Shown here piece after piece: positions 14,494 to 22,749 of a stretch of 64,000 nt of DNA. Under the pieces are notes generated by a model. It searched no databases. It was not told the origin of the DNA and saw nothing but the letters and a program-made list of their open reading frames with translations. Source of the DNA: Elusimicrobiota bacterium (GTDB taxonomy: Bacteria; Elusimicrobiota; Elusimicrobia; UBA1565); NCBI GenBank assembly GCA_016196755.1, contig JACPXC010000007.1:310001-374000 (forward strand), given 5' to 3'. A program made the position numbers and the translations under genes. Position 1 is the stretch's first letter. The number at the start of each line of letters is the position of its first letter.

Positions 14494-16002
14494 TCAGTTC
14501 AAGTCCACCCAGACGCTCTTGACCTGGGTGTAGCCCTCGATGGCGTAGGGGCCCTTCTCGCGGCCGTAGCCGGACTGCTTGACGCCGCCCCACGGGGCGG
14601 CCGCGTCGACGAACTGGTAGCAGTTGAGCCAGACCACGCCGGCCTTGAGGCCCTGGGCCATGCGGAAGGCGCGCTTGATGTCCTTGGTCCACACCCCGGC
14701 CACCAGGCCGTAGGGCGTGCCGTTGGCGCGGGCCAGGACCTCGGCCTCGTCCTCGAAGGGCATGACGGCCACGACGGGGCCGAAGATCTCCTCCTGGGCG
14801 ATGCTCATGGAATCCTTGACGTCGGTGAAGACCGTGGGCTGCACGAACCAGCCGCCCAGCCCGGCCGCGCGCTCGCCGCCGGCCAGGAGCTTGGCCCCGT
14901 CCTTCTTGCCGGCTTCGATGTAGCCCAGCACGCGCTTCATCTGGGTCTCGCTGACCAACGGGCCCATGCGGGTCGTCGGGTCGATGCCGGGGCCCTGCCG
15001 GATCTTCTTGGCGCGCTCGGCCAAGGCGGAGACCAGGCCGTCGAACTTAGACTTGTGCACGAACACCCGGGAGCCGGCCGAACAGGTCTGCCCCTGGTTA
15101 TAGAAGATGCCCATGAACATGCCTTTGGCCGCGGCGTCGAGATCGGCGTCGTCGAAGACGATGTTGGGCGACTTGCCGCCCAGCTCCAAGGACACCTTCT
15201 TGAGGTTGCCGGCCGAGGCCTTCACGACCGCGCGGCCCGTCTCGGTCGAGCCCGTGAAGGTGATCTTGTCGACGTCCATGTGGGCGGCCAAGGCCGCGCC
15301 GGCGGTGGGACCGAAGCCGGGAATGACGTTGACCACGCCCGGCGGGATGCCGGCCTCGAGGACCAGCTCGCCCAGGCGCAGGGCGCTGAGCGGGGTCTGC
15401 TCGGCGGGCTTGAGGACGAGGACGTTGCCGCAGGCCAGGGCCGGCGCCAGACGCTCGACGGCCATCAGCAGCGGGAAGTTCCACGGGATGATGGCGCCGA
15501 CGACGCCGATCGCCTCGCGGACGGTGTAGTGGAGGAATTTGGCGCCCGGGTAATAAGGGACGCTGACCGGGGTGGTCTCGCCGGCGATCTTGGTCGTCCA
15601 GCCCGCGAAGTAGCGCAGCAGGTCCGAGCAGAGCGGCAGGTCGCCCTTCATGGCCTCGCCGATGATCTTGCCGTTGTCGAGCGTCTCGAGCTGGGCCAAC
15701 TCCTCGGCGTGGGCGTCGACGAGGTCAGCCAGCTTGTTGAGGAGCTTCCCGCGCTCCGACGGCGTCACCTTGGACCAGGGCCCCTCGAAGGCGGCGCGGG
15801 CGGAGGCCACCGCGGCGTCGACGTCGGCCTTGTCGGCCTCGGAGACCGCGCCGAGCGTCTCGCCGGTGGCGGGGTTCGTGGTCAGGAAGGTCTTGCCGGA
15901 GGCGGCGTCGACCGCCTTGCCGTCGATCAGGAGCTTGTGGACCTTGCGGTCGAGGAACCGGCGCGCGTCGGGGTTGAGCTGGGGGGCCGTCGCTGTGGTC
16001 AT
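14494..16002 (-). CDS. NAD(P)-dependent aldehyde dehydrogenase
   Basis: This 502-residue class 1/2-type aldehyde dehydrogenase has the cofactor motif FTGSTETGRAV, the general-base glutamate in LELGGKSPN, the nucleophile cysteine in NQGQTCSAGSR and the C-terminal PWGGVKQSGYGRE block. It leads the catabolic operon, so it may oxidise phenylacetaldehyde (FeaB-like) or a ring-cleavage semialdehyde; specificity cannot be read here. A GGAGG site precedes the ATG. Transcription is probably from the 16003-16058 gap, divergent from the cytochrome gene. Confidence 0.92.
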   Translation of the reverse strand: MTTATAPQLNPDARRFLDRKVHKLLIDGKAVDAASGKTFLTTNPATGETLGAVSEADKADVDAAVASARAAFEGPWSKVTPSERGKLLNKLADLVDAHAEELAQLETLDNGKIIGEAMKGDLPLCSDLLRYFAGWTTKIAGETTPVSVPYYPGAKFLHYTVREAIGVVGAIIPWNFPLLMAVERLAPALACGNVLVLKPAEQTPLSALRLGELVLEAGIPPGVVNVIPGFGPTAGAALAAHMDVDKITFTGSTETGRAVVKASAGNLKKVSLELGGKSPNIVFDDADLDAAAKGMFMGIFYNQGQTCSAGSRVFVHKSKFDGLVSALAERAKKIRQGPGIDPTTRMGPLVSETQMKRVLGYIEAGKKDGAKLLAGGERAAGLGGWFVQPTVFTDVKDSMSIAQEEIFGPVVAVMPFEDEAEVLARANGTPYGLVAGVWTKDIKRAFRMAQGLKAGVVWLNCYQFVDAAAPWGGVKQSGYGREKGPYAIEGYTQVKSVWVDLN

Positions 16003-16046
16003 GGCAAAAACCTCCGGGGTCCTTAGATTACAAAATGCGGAAGCGC

Positions 16047-16052
16047 TATACT
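16047..16052 (+). promoter_or_regulatory. -10 box that sets the start of the cytochrome gene
   Basis: TATACT ends 6 nt before a GTG at 16059. The in-frame ATG at 16035 lies upstream of this box, so the GTG is the better start and the mRNA is probably leaderless. Confidence 0.45.
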
Positions 16053-16058
16053 CCGGAC

Positions 16059-16715
16059 GTGCGCGCGCTCCTAATTACCGCCCTGCTGGCCGCCCCCGCG
16101 GCGGCTTTCGACGGCGCGGCCGCCGCCGGCTTGAAGGACTGGCGGCTCTACTGCGCGGCCTGCCACGGCGACGACGGCCGCGGCAAGCGCGGCCTCGAAG
16201 AGCTCCAGAAGCTCTCCCCCGGCACGCTCGACCTCACCAACCGCGACTTGGACGGCTGGCCCGACGCCGCGCTCGAGGCCGCCATCGCCCAGATGGCCAG
16301 GCTCCGGCCCGGCCTGAAGGAGTCCCACTCGCTCTCGAGCGGCACGGTGGCCGGCCTCGTCGCCTACCTGCGCATCGTCGGCCGCGGCGACGCGGTGGCG
16401 ATCAGCACCCAAGCCTGGTCCGAGGTCAAGGACCCCGGCGAACGCGCCTACCTCCGCGCCTGCGCCCCCTGTCACGGGCGCTCGGGCTCGGGGATCTTCG
16501 ACACCGGCTGGTCGTCCACCCCCGAGTCCGGCGTCGTCGACTTGCGCCCGCCGCTGCCCAAGAGGAAGGTCCGCAAGACCAAGAGCATCAAGGCGGAGTG
16601 GATCTCGTTTGAAGGCGAGCTGACGAAAGCGGAGACCTCGGGCCTGCTGCATTATCTCGAGATGCTCGAGGCCAAGGAGCGCGCCCGCTCCGAGCTCCCA
16701 CGGAGAAAACGATGA
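16059..16715 (+). CDS. Exported diheme c-type cytochrome
   Basis: This 218-residue protein from GTG 16059 starts with a clean signal peptide (RALLITALLAAPAAAFDG); the alternative ATG at 16035 would add eight charged residues before it. Two heme-binding motifs are present, CAACH (YCAACHGDDGRG) and CAPCH (CAPCHGRSGSG), each in its own cytochrome-c fold. It should carry electrons in the periplasm. The stop overlaps the ATG of the DUF885 gene (ATGA), so the two are coupled; no terminal oxidase or reductase gene is adjacent. Confidence 0.88.
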   Translation: MRALLITALLAAPAAAFDGAAAAGLKDWRLYCAACHGDDGRGKRGLEELQKLSPGTLDLTNRDLDGWPDAALEAAIAQMARLRPGLKESHSLSSGTVAGLVAYLRIVGRGDAVAISTQAWSEVKDPGERAYLRACAPCHGRSGSGIFDTGWSSTPESGVVDLRPPLPKRKVRKTKSIKAEWISFEGELTKAETSGLLHYLEMLEAKERARSELPRRKR

Positions 16716-18385
16716 GACTGCTGGCACTGCTGTTCGCCTTCGCCGTCCCGGCACGCGCCGGCGAGCCGAGGCTGGCCGACCTGAAGATCCCGGGGACCGC
16801 GGCCTTCGCCGTCGTCGCCCGGGACGTCATGGCCGTCCGGGTCGAGCTCGACCCCTCGGTCGCCTCGGGCAACGGCCTCTTCGACGACTCGGCCCGCGTG
16901 CCTTCGTTCTCGCCCGAGGCCGCCGCCCGGCTCGTCGCGCGCCTCGACGCCGACCTGGCCGCGCTCAAGAAGCTCCCTTGGCGCTCCTGGGACATCGACC
17001 GCCAAGTCGATTGGCGCTGGGTCTACGCCAACGCCGAGGACGTCCGCCGCCAACTCGCAGTCGAGAAGCTCTTCCTGCGCCGCCCGTCGGCGTGGCTCGA
17101 GCCCTTAGCCAACAACCTGATCGCCCTGGCCACCTACGCCCCCGAGCGCGCGGATGTCCGGGCCGAGATCACCGCCTCGATCCCGGGGATGGTCGCCGAG
17201 ATGCGCCGCGTGGCCGTCGCCCCCACGGCGCGCGACGCCGCGATCGCCGACGGCGTCGCGCAGGGCGTACTGACCATGCTCCGCGGCGAGCCGGCCGGCC
17301 CGGCCCGCGACGAGGCTCTCAAGACGCTCAGCGCCTATCTCGACGAGCTCAAGGCGCTCAAGGGCCTCCGGGACTACGCCGTGGTCGGCGCCGAGAACTA
17401 CGCCTGGCGTCTCAAGAACGTCCTGCTCCTGCCCTGGCAGCCGCGCCAACTCGTCGCCCTCGCCCTCAAGGAGCTGACCGAGGTCGACGCGGCCCTGGCC
17501 GCCCTGCCGCCCAAGACCGCCGGCGCGCCCTCCCCGGCCTCGGCGGCCATCGCCAAGGACCTCGACCAGGCCAAGCTCCTGGGCCTCTACGACGCCATCG
17601 TCGTGGAGGACATGAAGTTCCTCGAGTCGGGCTCCATCCTGAGCATCCCCGCCGGCGTGGGGCCGATCCGCACGCGCCCGACGCCGGAGGCGATGATCCC
17701 CCTGACCGGCGACGGCGGCAGCATGAACCCGCCTCCCACCTTCGGCGCCTCGAACGTCGGCTGGTGGAACGTCGAGCACTTCAAGCCCGAGTGGACGGAA
17801 GCCAAACGCCTTGAGATGGTGACGGCGGCCGTCGAGCACAAGACCACCGACATGGGCCCCTACGCCGTCCACGAGGGCGTGCCGGGCCACCACCTCCAGC
17901 TCTCGATCGCGCGGCTCAATCCCAACCCCCTGCGCAACGTCTTGTGGGACAACGGCCTCGTCGAGGGCTGGGCGCTCTACGCCGAGGACATCTTCTGGCG
18001 CGCCGGCGGCCTGGGCCCCTCGAAGGAGGCCGAGCGCCAGACCCTGGAGTCCTGGCGCTTCCGCGTCCGGCGGGTGTTCTACGACGTCAACGTGGAGTCC
18101 GGCGACTGGAGCCTGCAGAACGGCGCCGACTTCAAAGACCTGGCCCGGCGCGGCCAGGGCCAGGTCGTCGAGGACATCCTGCGCACGATCAACTGGCCCG
18201 CCCAGCTCATCGGCTACTTCACGGGCAAGATGCAACTCGTCGAGCTGCGCGAAGAGTATAAAAAGAAGGTCGGAGCCGCTTACAGCGACCGCGCCTTCCA
18301 CGACGCCGTCCTGGCCGAAGGCTCGATCCCCGTCGCCCTCATCCGCGCGAAGCTGCTCGGCGAGCCCGTTCCCAGCATAGACTGA
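16712..18385 (+). CDS. Exported DUF885-family protein (putative metallopeptidase)
   Basis: This 557-residue protein has a signal peptide (MRLLALLFAFAVPARA). The DUF885 hallmarks are present: H387-E388 and H392-H393 in HEGVPGHHLQL, and E418 in EGWALYAE, arranged like the zinc site of gluzincin peptidases. The upstream half is the usual long helical region of the family. The start overlaps the cytochrome gene by 4 nt. The substrate is unknown; a periplasmic peptidase or carboxypeptidase is inference from the family. Confidence 0.88.
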   Translation: MRLLALLFAFAVPARAGEPRLADLKIPGTAAFAVVARDVMAVRVELDPSVASGNGLFDDSARVPSFSPEAAARLVARLDADLAALKKLPWRSWDIDRQVDWRWVYANAEDVRRQLAVEKLFLRRPSAWLEPLANNLIALATYAPERADVRAEITASIPGMVAEMRRVAVAPTARDAAIADGVAQGVLTMLRGEPAGPARDEALKTLSAYLDELKALKGLRDYAVVGAENYAWRLKNVLLLPWQPRQLVALALKELTEVDAALAALPPKTAGAPSPASAAIAKDLDQAKLLGLYDAIVVEDMKFLESGSILSIPAGVGPIRTRPTPEAMIPLTGDGGSMNPPPTFGASNVGWWNVEHFKPEWTEAKRLEMVTAAVEHKTTDMGPYAVHEGVPGHHLQLSIARLNPNPLRNVLWDNGLVEGWALYAEDIFWRAGGLGPSKEAERQTLESWRFRVRRVFYDVNVESGDWSLQNGADFKDLARRGQGQVVEDILRTINWPAQLIGYFTGKMQLVELREEYKKKVGAAYSDRAFHDAVLAEGSIPVALIRAKLLGEPVPSID

Positions 18386-18387
18386 CC

Positions 18388-18990
18388 GTGCGTCTTCCCG
18401 CGCGCCAGACTTACTTCGGCGTCTCCGCCCGGGCGCTGCGCTGTCCGACCATCCTCTTCATGCTCGTCTCCCTGCCGATGTACGCGGGGCTCATCGCGGT
18501 GGCAGGGCATCGATTATTCGGAGAGCCCGGCGACACCCTCCGCGACGCCGGCTGGTACGCGGCCATCGCCGTCCCCGGGGCGGCGGCTTGGCTCCTCTAC
18601 CTCATCGGCCGGCTCGAGCTCATCGATGTCATGCCCGACGCGAGCCCCATCAGGGTCTCCGAGCATCCGACCCTGTCGCTGCCGGACGGCGGCCCCGCCG
18701 ACAGCCTGCGCCCGACGGCGACTCCGCCCGCCCGCCGGGCGCCGCGTCATCTTCGGCTCGAGGGCGTCTGCTTCCTCATCGGCCTCGGCTGCCTGGTCAC
18801 GGCGGGAGCCCTGGCCGCCGGGGGACCGCTCCTGGCTTCCCAAATCGCCCTGGCGCTCGACCTCGATTTCGGCAACGACGCGCTCGACGGCCTGGCCCAG
18901 ACATTCACCGGGCTGGGCCTGGCCGGCCTGGCCTCCGCCGCCGCCGGCTTCTGGCTCCTGCTCCGCCGCGTCAACCGCCTAGAGGATTAG
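18388..18990 (+). CDS. Integral membrane protein, unknown
   Basis: This 200-residue protein from GTG 18388 has about four transmembrane helices: 21-42 (ILFMLVSLPMYAGLIAVAG), 53-75, 125-150 and 170-190. A cytoplasmic or periplasmic Pro-rich loop lies around residues 82-118. It starts 2 nt after the DUF885 stop. Its stop TAG overlaps the convergent gene's TAA as TTAG. No family recognised. Confidence 0.65.
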   Translation: MRLPARQTYFGVSARALRCPTILFMLVSLPMYAGLIAVAGHRLFGEPGDTLRDAGWYAAIAVPGAAAWLLYLIGRLELIDVMPDASPIRVSEHPTLSLPDGGPADSLRPTATPPARRAPRHLRLEGVCFLIGLGCLVTAGALAAGGPLLASQIALALDLDFGNDALDGLAQTFTGLGLAGLASAAAGFWLLLRRVNRLED

Positions 18991-19430
18991 GGGCCGGCGA
19001 TGCCGGCCCAGTCGGGCTTGCCGAACGTCAAGGCAAGGTGGGCGATGCCGTCGGGGTCCCGGGTCAGAGCGTACGACGGATTGCGCGTAGGCGCGACGAT
19101 CCAGAAATTCATGCGCCCTTCGGCGGGTTGGAGCCAGATTCGGGCGCTGCTGGGCTCTACCCAGTTCCATACGCCGTAGAGCCTGACTCCCACGAATTCG
19201 CGGTAATTGTTGATCAAGGTGACCCGGAGGGGAACCGTGCTAGCCGCGACCCCCTCGCGCGAGTCCTTTCGCCGCGATTCCACGCTCTCCCTCTGCTCGC
19301 GCAGGGTCTGCATCAACGCCTGTCCTTGCCGCAGCCACAGAGCGTCGCCTCCGAGACTGTCGAGAATCTCGGCCGAGGCTAGCGAGCCTAAAGCGGACAT
19401 GCAGAGCGCGGCCAAAAGCGCGGCTTTCAT
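18987..19430 (-). CDS. Exported protein of unknown function
   Basis: This 147-residue protein has a signal peptide (MKAALLAALCMSALGSLASA). A helical, charged stretch (LMQTLREQRESVESRRK) is followed by a beta-rich C-terminal domain with VTLINNYREFVGVRLYGVWN. A GAGAGGA site precedes the ATG. No family recognised. The 169-nt gap to the amidase gene holds GGACC/GGTCC dyads around 19494-19514 and the amidase promoter. Confidence 0.6.
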   Translation of the reverse strand: MKAALLAALCMSALGSLASAEILDSLGGDALWLRQGQALMQTLREQRESVESRRKDSREGVAASTVPLRVTLINNYREFVGVRLYGVWNWVEPSSARIWLQPAEGRMNFWIVAPTRNPSYALTRDPDGIAHLALTFGKPDWAGIAGP

Positions 19431-19587
19431 CGTTTCCTCTCTTCCGGCATAGGCAGAGTACTCCCCTACGGCCTAGGCCATACAGGTCCGAAGGACCGGG
19501 CGCCGGGGTCCCCTTACGGACTGCGTTCGTTGTGGGCCTTATGCGAGGAGGAATTGGGCCACCCTGGCACTTAATGCAGCACGGCCA

Positions 19588-19593
19588 TATAAT
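19588..19593 (+). promoter_or_regulatory. -10 box of the amidase gene, leaderless spacing
   Basis: Consensus TATAAT, 6 nt before the ATG at 19600. A poor -35 candidate TGGCAC lies 17 nt upstream (19565-19570). Confidence 0.5.
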
Positions 19594-19599
19594 CTGGCG

Positions 19600-21147
19600 A
19601 TGTGCGGGCCCTTCCTCCTGCTGGCCGGGACCTTGGCCTTCGCGGGGCCGCCCCTAAGCATCGAGGCCCGGGTCGACGAGGGGCCGTGGCTGGCCCACAG
19701 CGTCAGTCCCCTCAAGCGGCAGATGGTCCGCCTGCGCGTCACGCCGGCAGCCGGGGGCGCCATCCGCTGGTACCAGGTCATCCCCGACGTCTCCAAGATG
19801 TACAAGAACGCCAATTTCCCCTGGGAGCGCGACGCCTACCGCTGGGTCGGGTTGACGCGCATCGCCTACGACAAGGAGGAGCTCACCGAGTTCCGCGGCC
19901 GCTGGGAGGTCCCGCTCTTCGGGCCGGACGGGCCCACGCGCTGGACCGCGCGCTACGCCAGCGCCCAGGTCTCCTCGCCCTACTATCACCCCGACGTGGG
20001 CAGCTTCTGGTTCCAAGCCGAGGTGACGGGACCCGGCGGCGCGCGGCGCTCCCCCGGTCCCGAGGACGCCGACCGTCACGGTCTGCCGGCCTCGGTGATG
20101 CGCGTCTCGGTGCGCGGGGGTCCCGGCTTCCTCGGGCACCTCAGCTCGTTCTTCAACGTGCCCGGCCTGTTCGGCTCGGTGCCCCTCCAGAGCAACAACT
20201 ACCTGGGCTCCGACTGCGCCGACACCTTGGTCGCCGCGCGCGGCAAGTGGCTGGGCAGGGAGAGCGACCGCAACTATAACGTGGCGGCGCTGGTGACCGA
20301 GCTGCCGCGCGTGGCCGAGTTCGACTTGGCGGGCGGCACCTTCTCCAAGCGCGTCGAGTGGGGCCGGCCGGTCCTCCCGGGAGATTTCGTCGCGGTGCGC
20401 TACAAGGGCGCGCGCTCCTATCAGCACGTGGGCGCGCTGACCGGCGACACCGACGGCGACGGCGTGCTCTCGGGCGAGGACACGACCTACCAGGCCGGTC
20501 CGTGGCCGCTGGCCGAGACGCCGCTGAATGCCGGCCCGTTCGACGGACACGTCGTCGTCCTGCGGCCGTCCTCGCCCATCAAGGAGAAGCCCATCGCATT
20601 CGGCGAGAAGCGCCGCAAGGCCTCGGCCGACTACTCCGAGCGCCACTACGGCACCGGCGCGGGGACGACGGTGACGCCGCGGGTCGTGGTCCTGCATTGG
20701 ACCAACACCGCCACGCTCAAGGCCGCGTTCAACGCCTTCGACAAGGAGGAGCTCGAGGGCCGGCCCGACATCGCGGCCGGCGGGACGCTCAACGTCTCCG
20801 CGCACTTCCTCGTCGACCGCGACGGGACGATCCATCGCCTCATGCCCGAGACACGCATGGCGCGCCACGTCATCGGGCTCAACCTCGTCGCCGTCGGCAT
20901 CGAGAACGTCGGCGCCGACAACCTCACCGAGGACCAAGTCCGGGCGAACGCCTGGCTGGTGCGCGACCTAAAGGAGCGCTATCCGACGATCACGCACCTC
21001 ATCGGGCATCACGAGCACCAGCGCCTCGAGGGCACGCCGCTCTGGACCGAGCGCGAGGCGGGCTACCGGACGGTCAAGCCCGACCCGGGCCCGGGCTTCA
21101 TGAAGAAGGTCCGCGGCCTGGTCGCCGATCTGGGTCTAGTTCCTTGA
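19600..21147 (+). CDS. Exported N-acetylmuramoyl-L-alanine amidase with an extra NlpC/P60-like domain
   Basis: This 515-residue protein has a short signal-like N-terminus (MCGPFLLLAGTLAFAG). The C-terminal 160 residues are an Amidase_2/PGRP domain with zinc-ligand candidates H366 (VVLHWTN), H470 (LIGHHEH) and D495 (KPDPGPGF), plus HFLVDRDGTIHRLMPE and VGIENVG. The preceding part (about 195-320) has C206 in SDCADTLVAA and H276 in YQHVGAL, the Cys-His spacing of NlpC/P60-type peptidases. Residues 25-190 are beta-rich and unassigned. It would cut peptidoglycan stem peptides or the amide bond in the periplasm. Confidence 0.85.
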   Translation: MCGPFLLLAGTLAFAGPPLSIEARVDEGPWLAHSVSPLKRQMVRLRVTPAAGGAIRWYQVIPDVSKMYKNANFPWERDAYRWVGLTRIAYDKEELTEFRGRWEVPLFGPDGPTRWTARYASAQVSSPYYHPDVGSFWFQAEVTGPGGARRSPGPEDADRHGLPASVMRVSVRGGPGFLGHLSSFFNVPGLFGSVPLQSNNYLGSDCADTLVAARGKWLGRESDRNYNVAALVTELPRVAEFDLAGGTFSKRVEWGRPVLPGDFVAVRYKGARSYQHVGALTGDTDGDGVLSGEDTTYQAGPWPLAETPLNAGPFDGHVVVLRPSSPIKEKPIAFGEKRRKASADYSERHYGTGAGTTVTPRVVVLHWTNTATLKAAFNAFDKEELEGRPDIAAGGTLNVSAHFLVDRDGTIHRLMPETRMARHVIGLNLVAVGIENVGADNLTEDQVRANAWLVRDLKERYPTITHLIGHHEHQRLEGTPLWTEREAGYRTVKPDPGPGFMKKVRGLVADLGLVP

Positions 21148-21172
21148 CGGGACCGACGAGGGTAGATATATT
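21144..21172 (+). promoter_or_regulatory. Promoter of the receiver gene at 21179, leaderless
   Basis: TTGACG (21144-21149), 17-nt spacer, TATATT (21167-21172), then 6 nt to the ATG. This is one of the clearest leaderless sigma70-type promoters in the window. Confidence 0.65.
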
Positions 21173-21178
21173 ATCGGT

Positions 21179-21547
21179 ATGCCCAAGACCATCCTGATCG
21201 CCGACGACGAGCCCGACATGGCGGACTTCCTGCGCACCGCGCTCGAGTCCGAGGGGTTCCTCGTCGAGTCGGCCGCCTCGGCCGAAGCCATCGTGGCCAA
21301 GCTCAAGACGGTCACGCCCGACCTCATCCTCCTCGATATGGGCATGCCCGGCCTCAACGCCACCACCCCCGCCCAGATGATCCGCGACAAGACCCGCACC
21401 AAGGCCAAGATCCTCATTATGACCGGGCGCGACATCGACAAGGAGCAGAAGGAAGGCCACCTCAAGGGCTCCGACGGCGCGCTCCAGAAGGGCGCCGGCA
21501 TGGACCTCATCCTCACCAAGGTCAAGGAAGCGGTCGGAGCCGCCTAA
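21179..21547 (+). CDS. Single-domain response regulator
   Basis: This 122-residue protein is a receiver domain only: D9/D10, phosphoacceptor D53 (ILLDMGMPG), the MTGRD switch segment and K104 (ALQKGAG). The region around K104 lacks the usual KP pair. It has its own promoter with no leader. Its stop overlaps the convergent DUF1015 gene by 4 nt (CTAA). The partner kinase is not adjacent. Confidence 0.88.
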   Translation: MPKTILIADDEPDMADFLRTALESEGFLVESAASAEAIVAKLKTVTPDLILLDMGMPGLNATTPAQMIRDKTRTKAKILIMTGRDIDKEQKEGHLKGSDGALQKGAGMDLILTKVKEAVGAA

Positions 21548-22719
21548 AGGTCGAGGTCGAAGGCCCGGAAGACCAGGCCGGTGGGGATCTTCGGGTAGAA
21601 GTAGGTCGACTTCTGAGGCAGGAGCCCCGCGCGTCCCACGGCGCGCCGGATGTCCCCCACCGAGAAGTCCTTGAGGATGATGGCCATCCTCCCCGAGCGT
21701 CGGGACTCCGCCGCGGCCTCCGCGGCGTCATGGAAATAAGCGATGTCGTGCGGGTCCACCCCGGCCAGGACGCGCTGGGCCAGCCAGTCGGTGGCGAAGC
21801 CGCTTTTCACCCCCGGAGCCCGCGGCGTCAGCACGGCGTACTCGCCGTCGACGAGCCCCATCGCGTAGGGCGAGCTCTCCTTCTCCAAGGCCGCTTCCAG
21901 CGCCGCCAGGTCCCTGACCGGCCGCAGGCGGCAGGCCTTGGCCAGGTCCAGCCGCAAGGCCGGGGTCCCTTCCACCACGCGATGGGTCGGCAGCACCACG
22001 AGGCCCGGGTCGCGCTCGGAGACCAGGAAGGCCAGGAGCCGTCCGGCGCCGCGCTGACGGCTGGCCTCCCAATGCGCGCGTCCCACGGCGTAGCGGTGGT
22101 GCCCGTCGGCGATGAGCAGGGTCTCGCGTGCGAGGGCCGACTCGAGGCGGGACAGCGCGCGCGGGTCATTCAACCGCCAAAGGCGCAAGCCCAGCCCGCC
22201 GGAGTCCTTGCCCGAGGCCAGCGGCTTGGCCTTCTTGGCCGCGGCCAAGAGGCGCGTCACGGCCCCCGAACGGTCGGCGAAGACGCCAAAGATCGGGCTC
22301 GTGTTGGTCTTCACCGCGCGGATGAGCTTCTGGCGGTCCTTCTTGTGCTTCGAGAGGGTGCGCTCGTGGGCGAGGACGCGCGCGGCCGTGGCCTTGTCGA
22401 GCCCCAGGGCCGCCAGCACCCCGGTGCGGCGCAGGAGCTTCCCGCGCACGCGGTAGGACTGCTCGACGACGTAGTACGCCGGGACGTCCTCGGCCGCCAG
22501 CACACCGGACTTGCGCCAGCGCGCGAACAGGGCGGCCGCGGCCTTGTAGGGGTCGGCCCCGCGCGGCAGCTCGACATGGACGGCGTTGGTCCGGCCGCGG
22601 CGCAGGCGCGCGTCGAGCTCCCCGCGTATGACGTCATAGGGTGGACAGACCGCGGCGGTCAGCGACGTGCGCCGGAAATCGTAGCGCAGGCCGCGGAAGG
22701 GACGGACGGTGAGGGCCAT
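21544..22719 (-). CDS. DUF1015 family protein
   Basis: This 391-residue protein has the DUF1015 pattern: VRPFRGLRYD at the N-terminus, then CPPYDVI, the central VLAHERTLSKHKKDR, and the strongly conserved LLIADGHHRYAVG. The biochemical role of the family is not established. The ATG at 22719 is chosen because upstream codons fall in the divergent promoter region. It is divergent from nadD. Confidence 0.85.
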   Translation of the reverse strand: MALTVRPFRGLRYDFRRTSLTAAVCPPYDVIRGELDARLRRGRTNAVHVELPRGADPYKAAAALFARWRKSGVLAAEDVPAYYVVEQSYRVRGKLLRRTGVLAALGLDKATAARVLAHERTLSKHKKDRQKLIRAVKTNTSPIFGVFADRSGAVTRLLAAAKKAKPLASGKDSGGLGLRLWRLNDPRALSRLESALARETLLIADGHHRYAVGRAHWEASRQRGAGRLLAFLVSERDPGLVVLPTHRVVEGTPALRLDLAKACRLRPVRDLAALEAALEKESSPYAMGLVDGEYAVLTPRAPGVKSGFATDWLAQRVLAGVDPHDIAYFHDAAEAAAESRRSGRMAIILKDFSVGDIRRAVGRAGLLPQKSTYFYPKIPTGLVFRAFDLDL

Positions 22720-22728
22720 CGAGGGAGC

Positions 22729-22740
22729 ATCATATATAAT
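22729..22740. promoter_or_regulatory. Abutting divergent -10 boxes between DUF1015 gene and nadD
   Basis: TATGAT on the minus strand (22734-22729) and TATAAT on the plus strand (22735-22740) lie back to back. Each ends 9 nt before its start codon (22719 and 22750). The two promoters cannot be occupied at once, so the genes may be reciprocally expressed. Confidence 0.45.
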
Positions 22741-22749
22741 CACCCGTCC

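Noticed and set aside
14425-16026. 533-codon plus-strand open frame
   Set aside because: It mirrors the aldehyde dehydrogenase gene; the minus strand has all catalytic motifs.
16035-16058. ATG at 16035 as the cytochrome start
   Set aside because: The TATACT box lies downstream of it, and the GTG at 16059 gives a cleaner signal peptide.
19565-19580. Possible sigma54 promoter (TGGCAC ... GC)
   Set aside because: The GG and GC elements are separated by 8 nt, not the required 10; a TATAAT box better explains the start.
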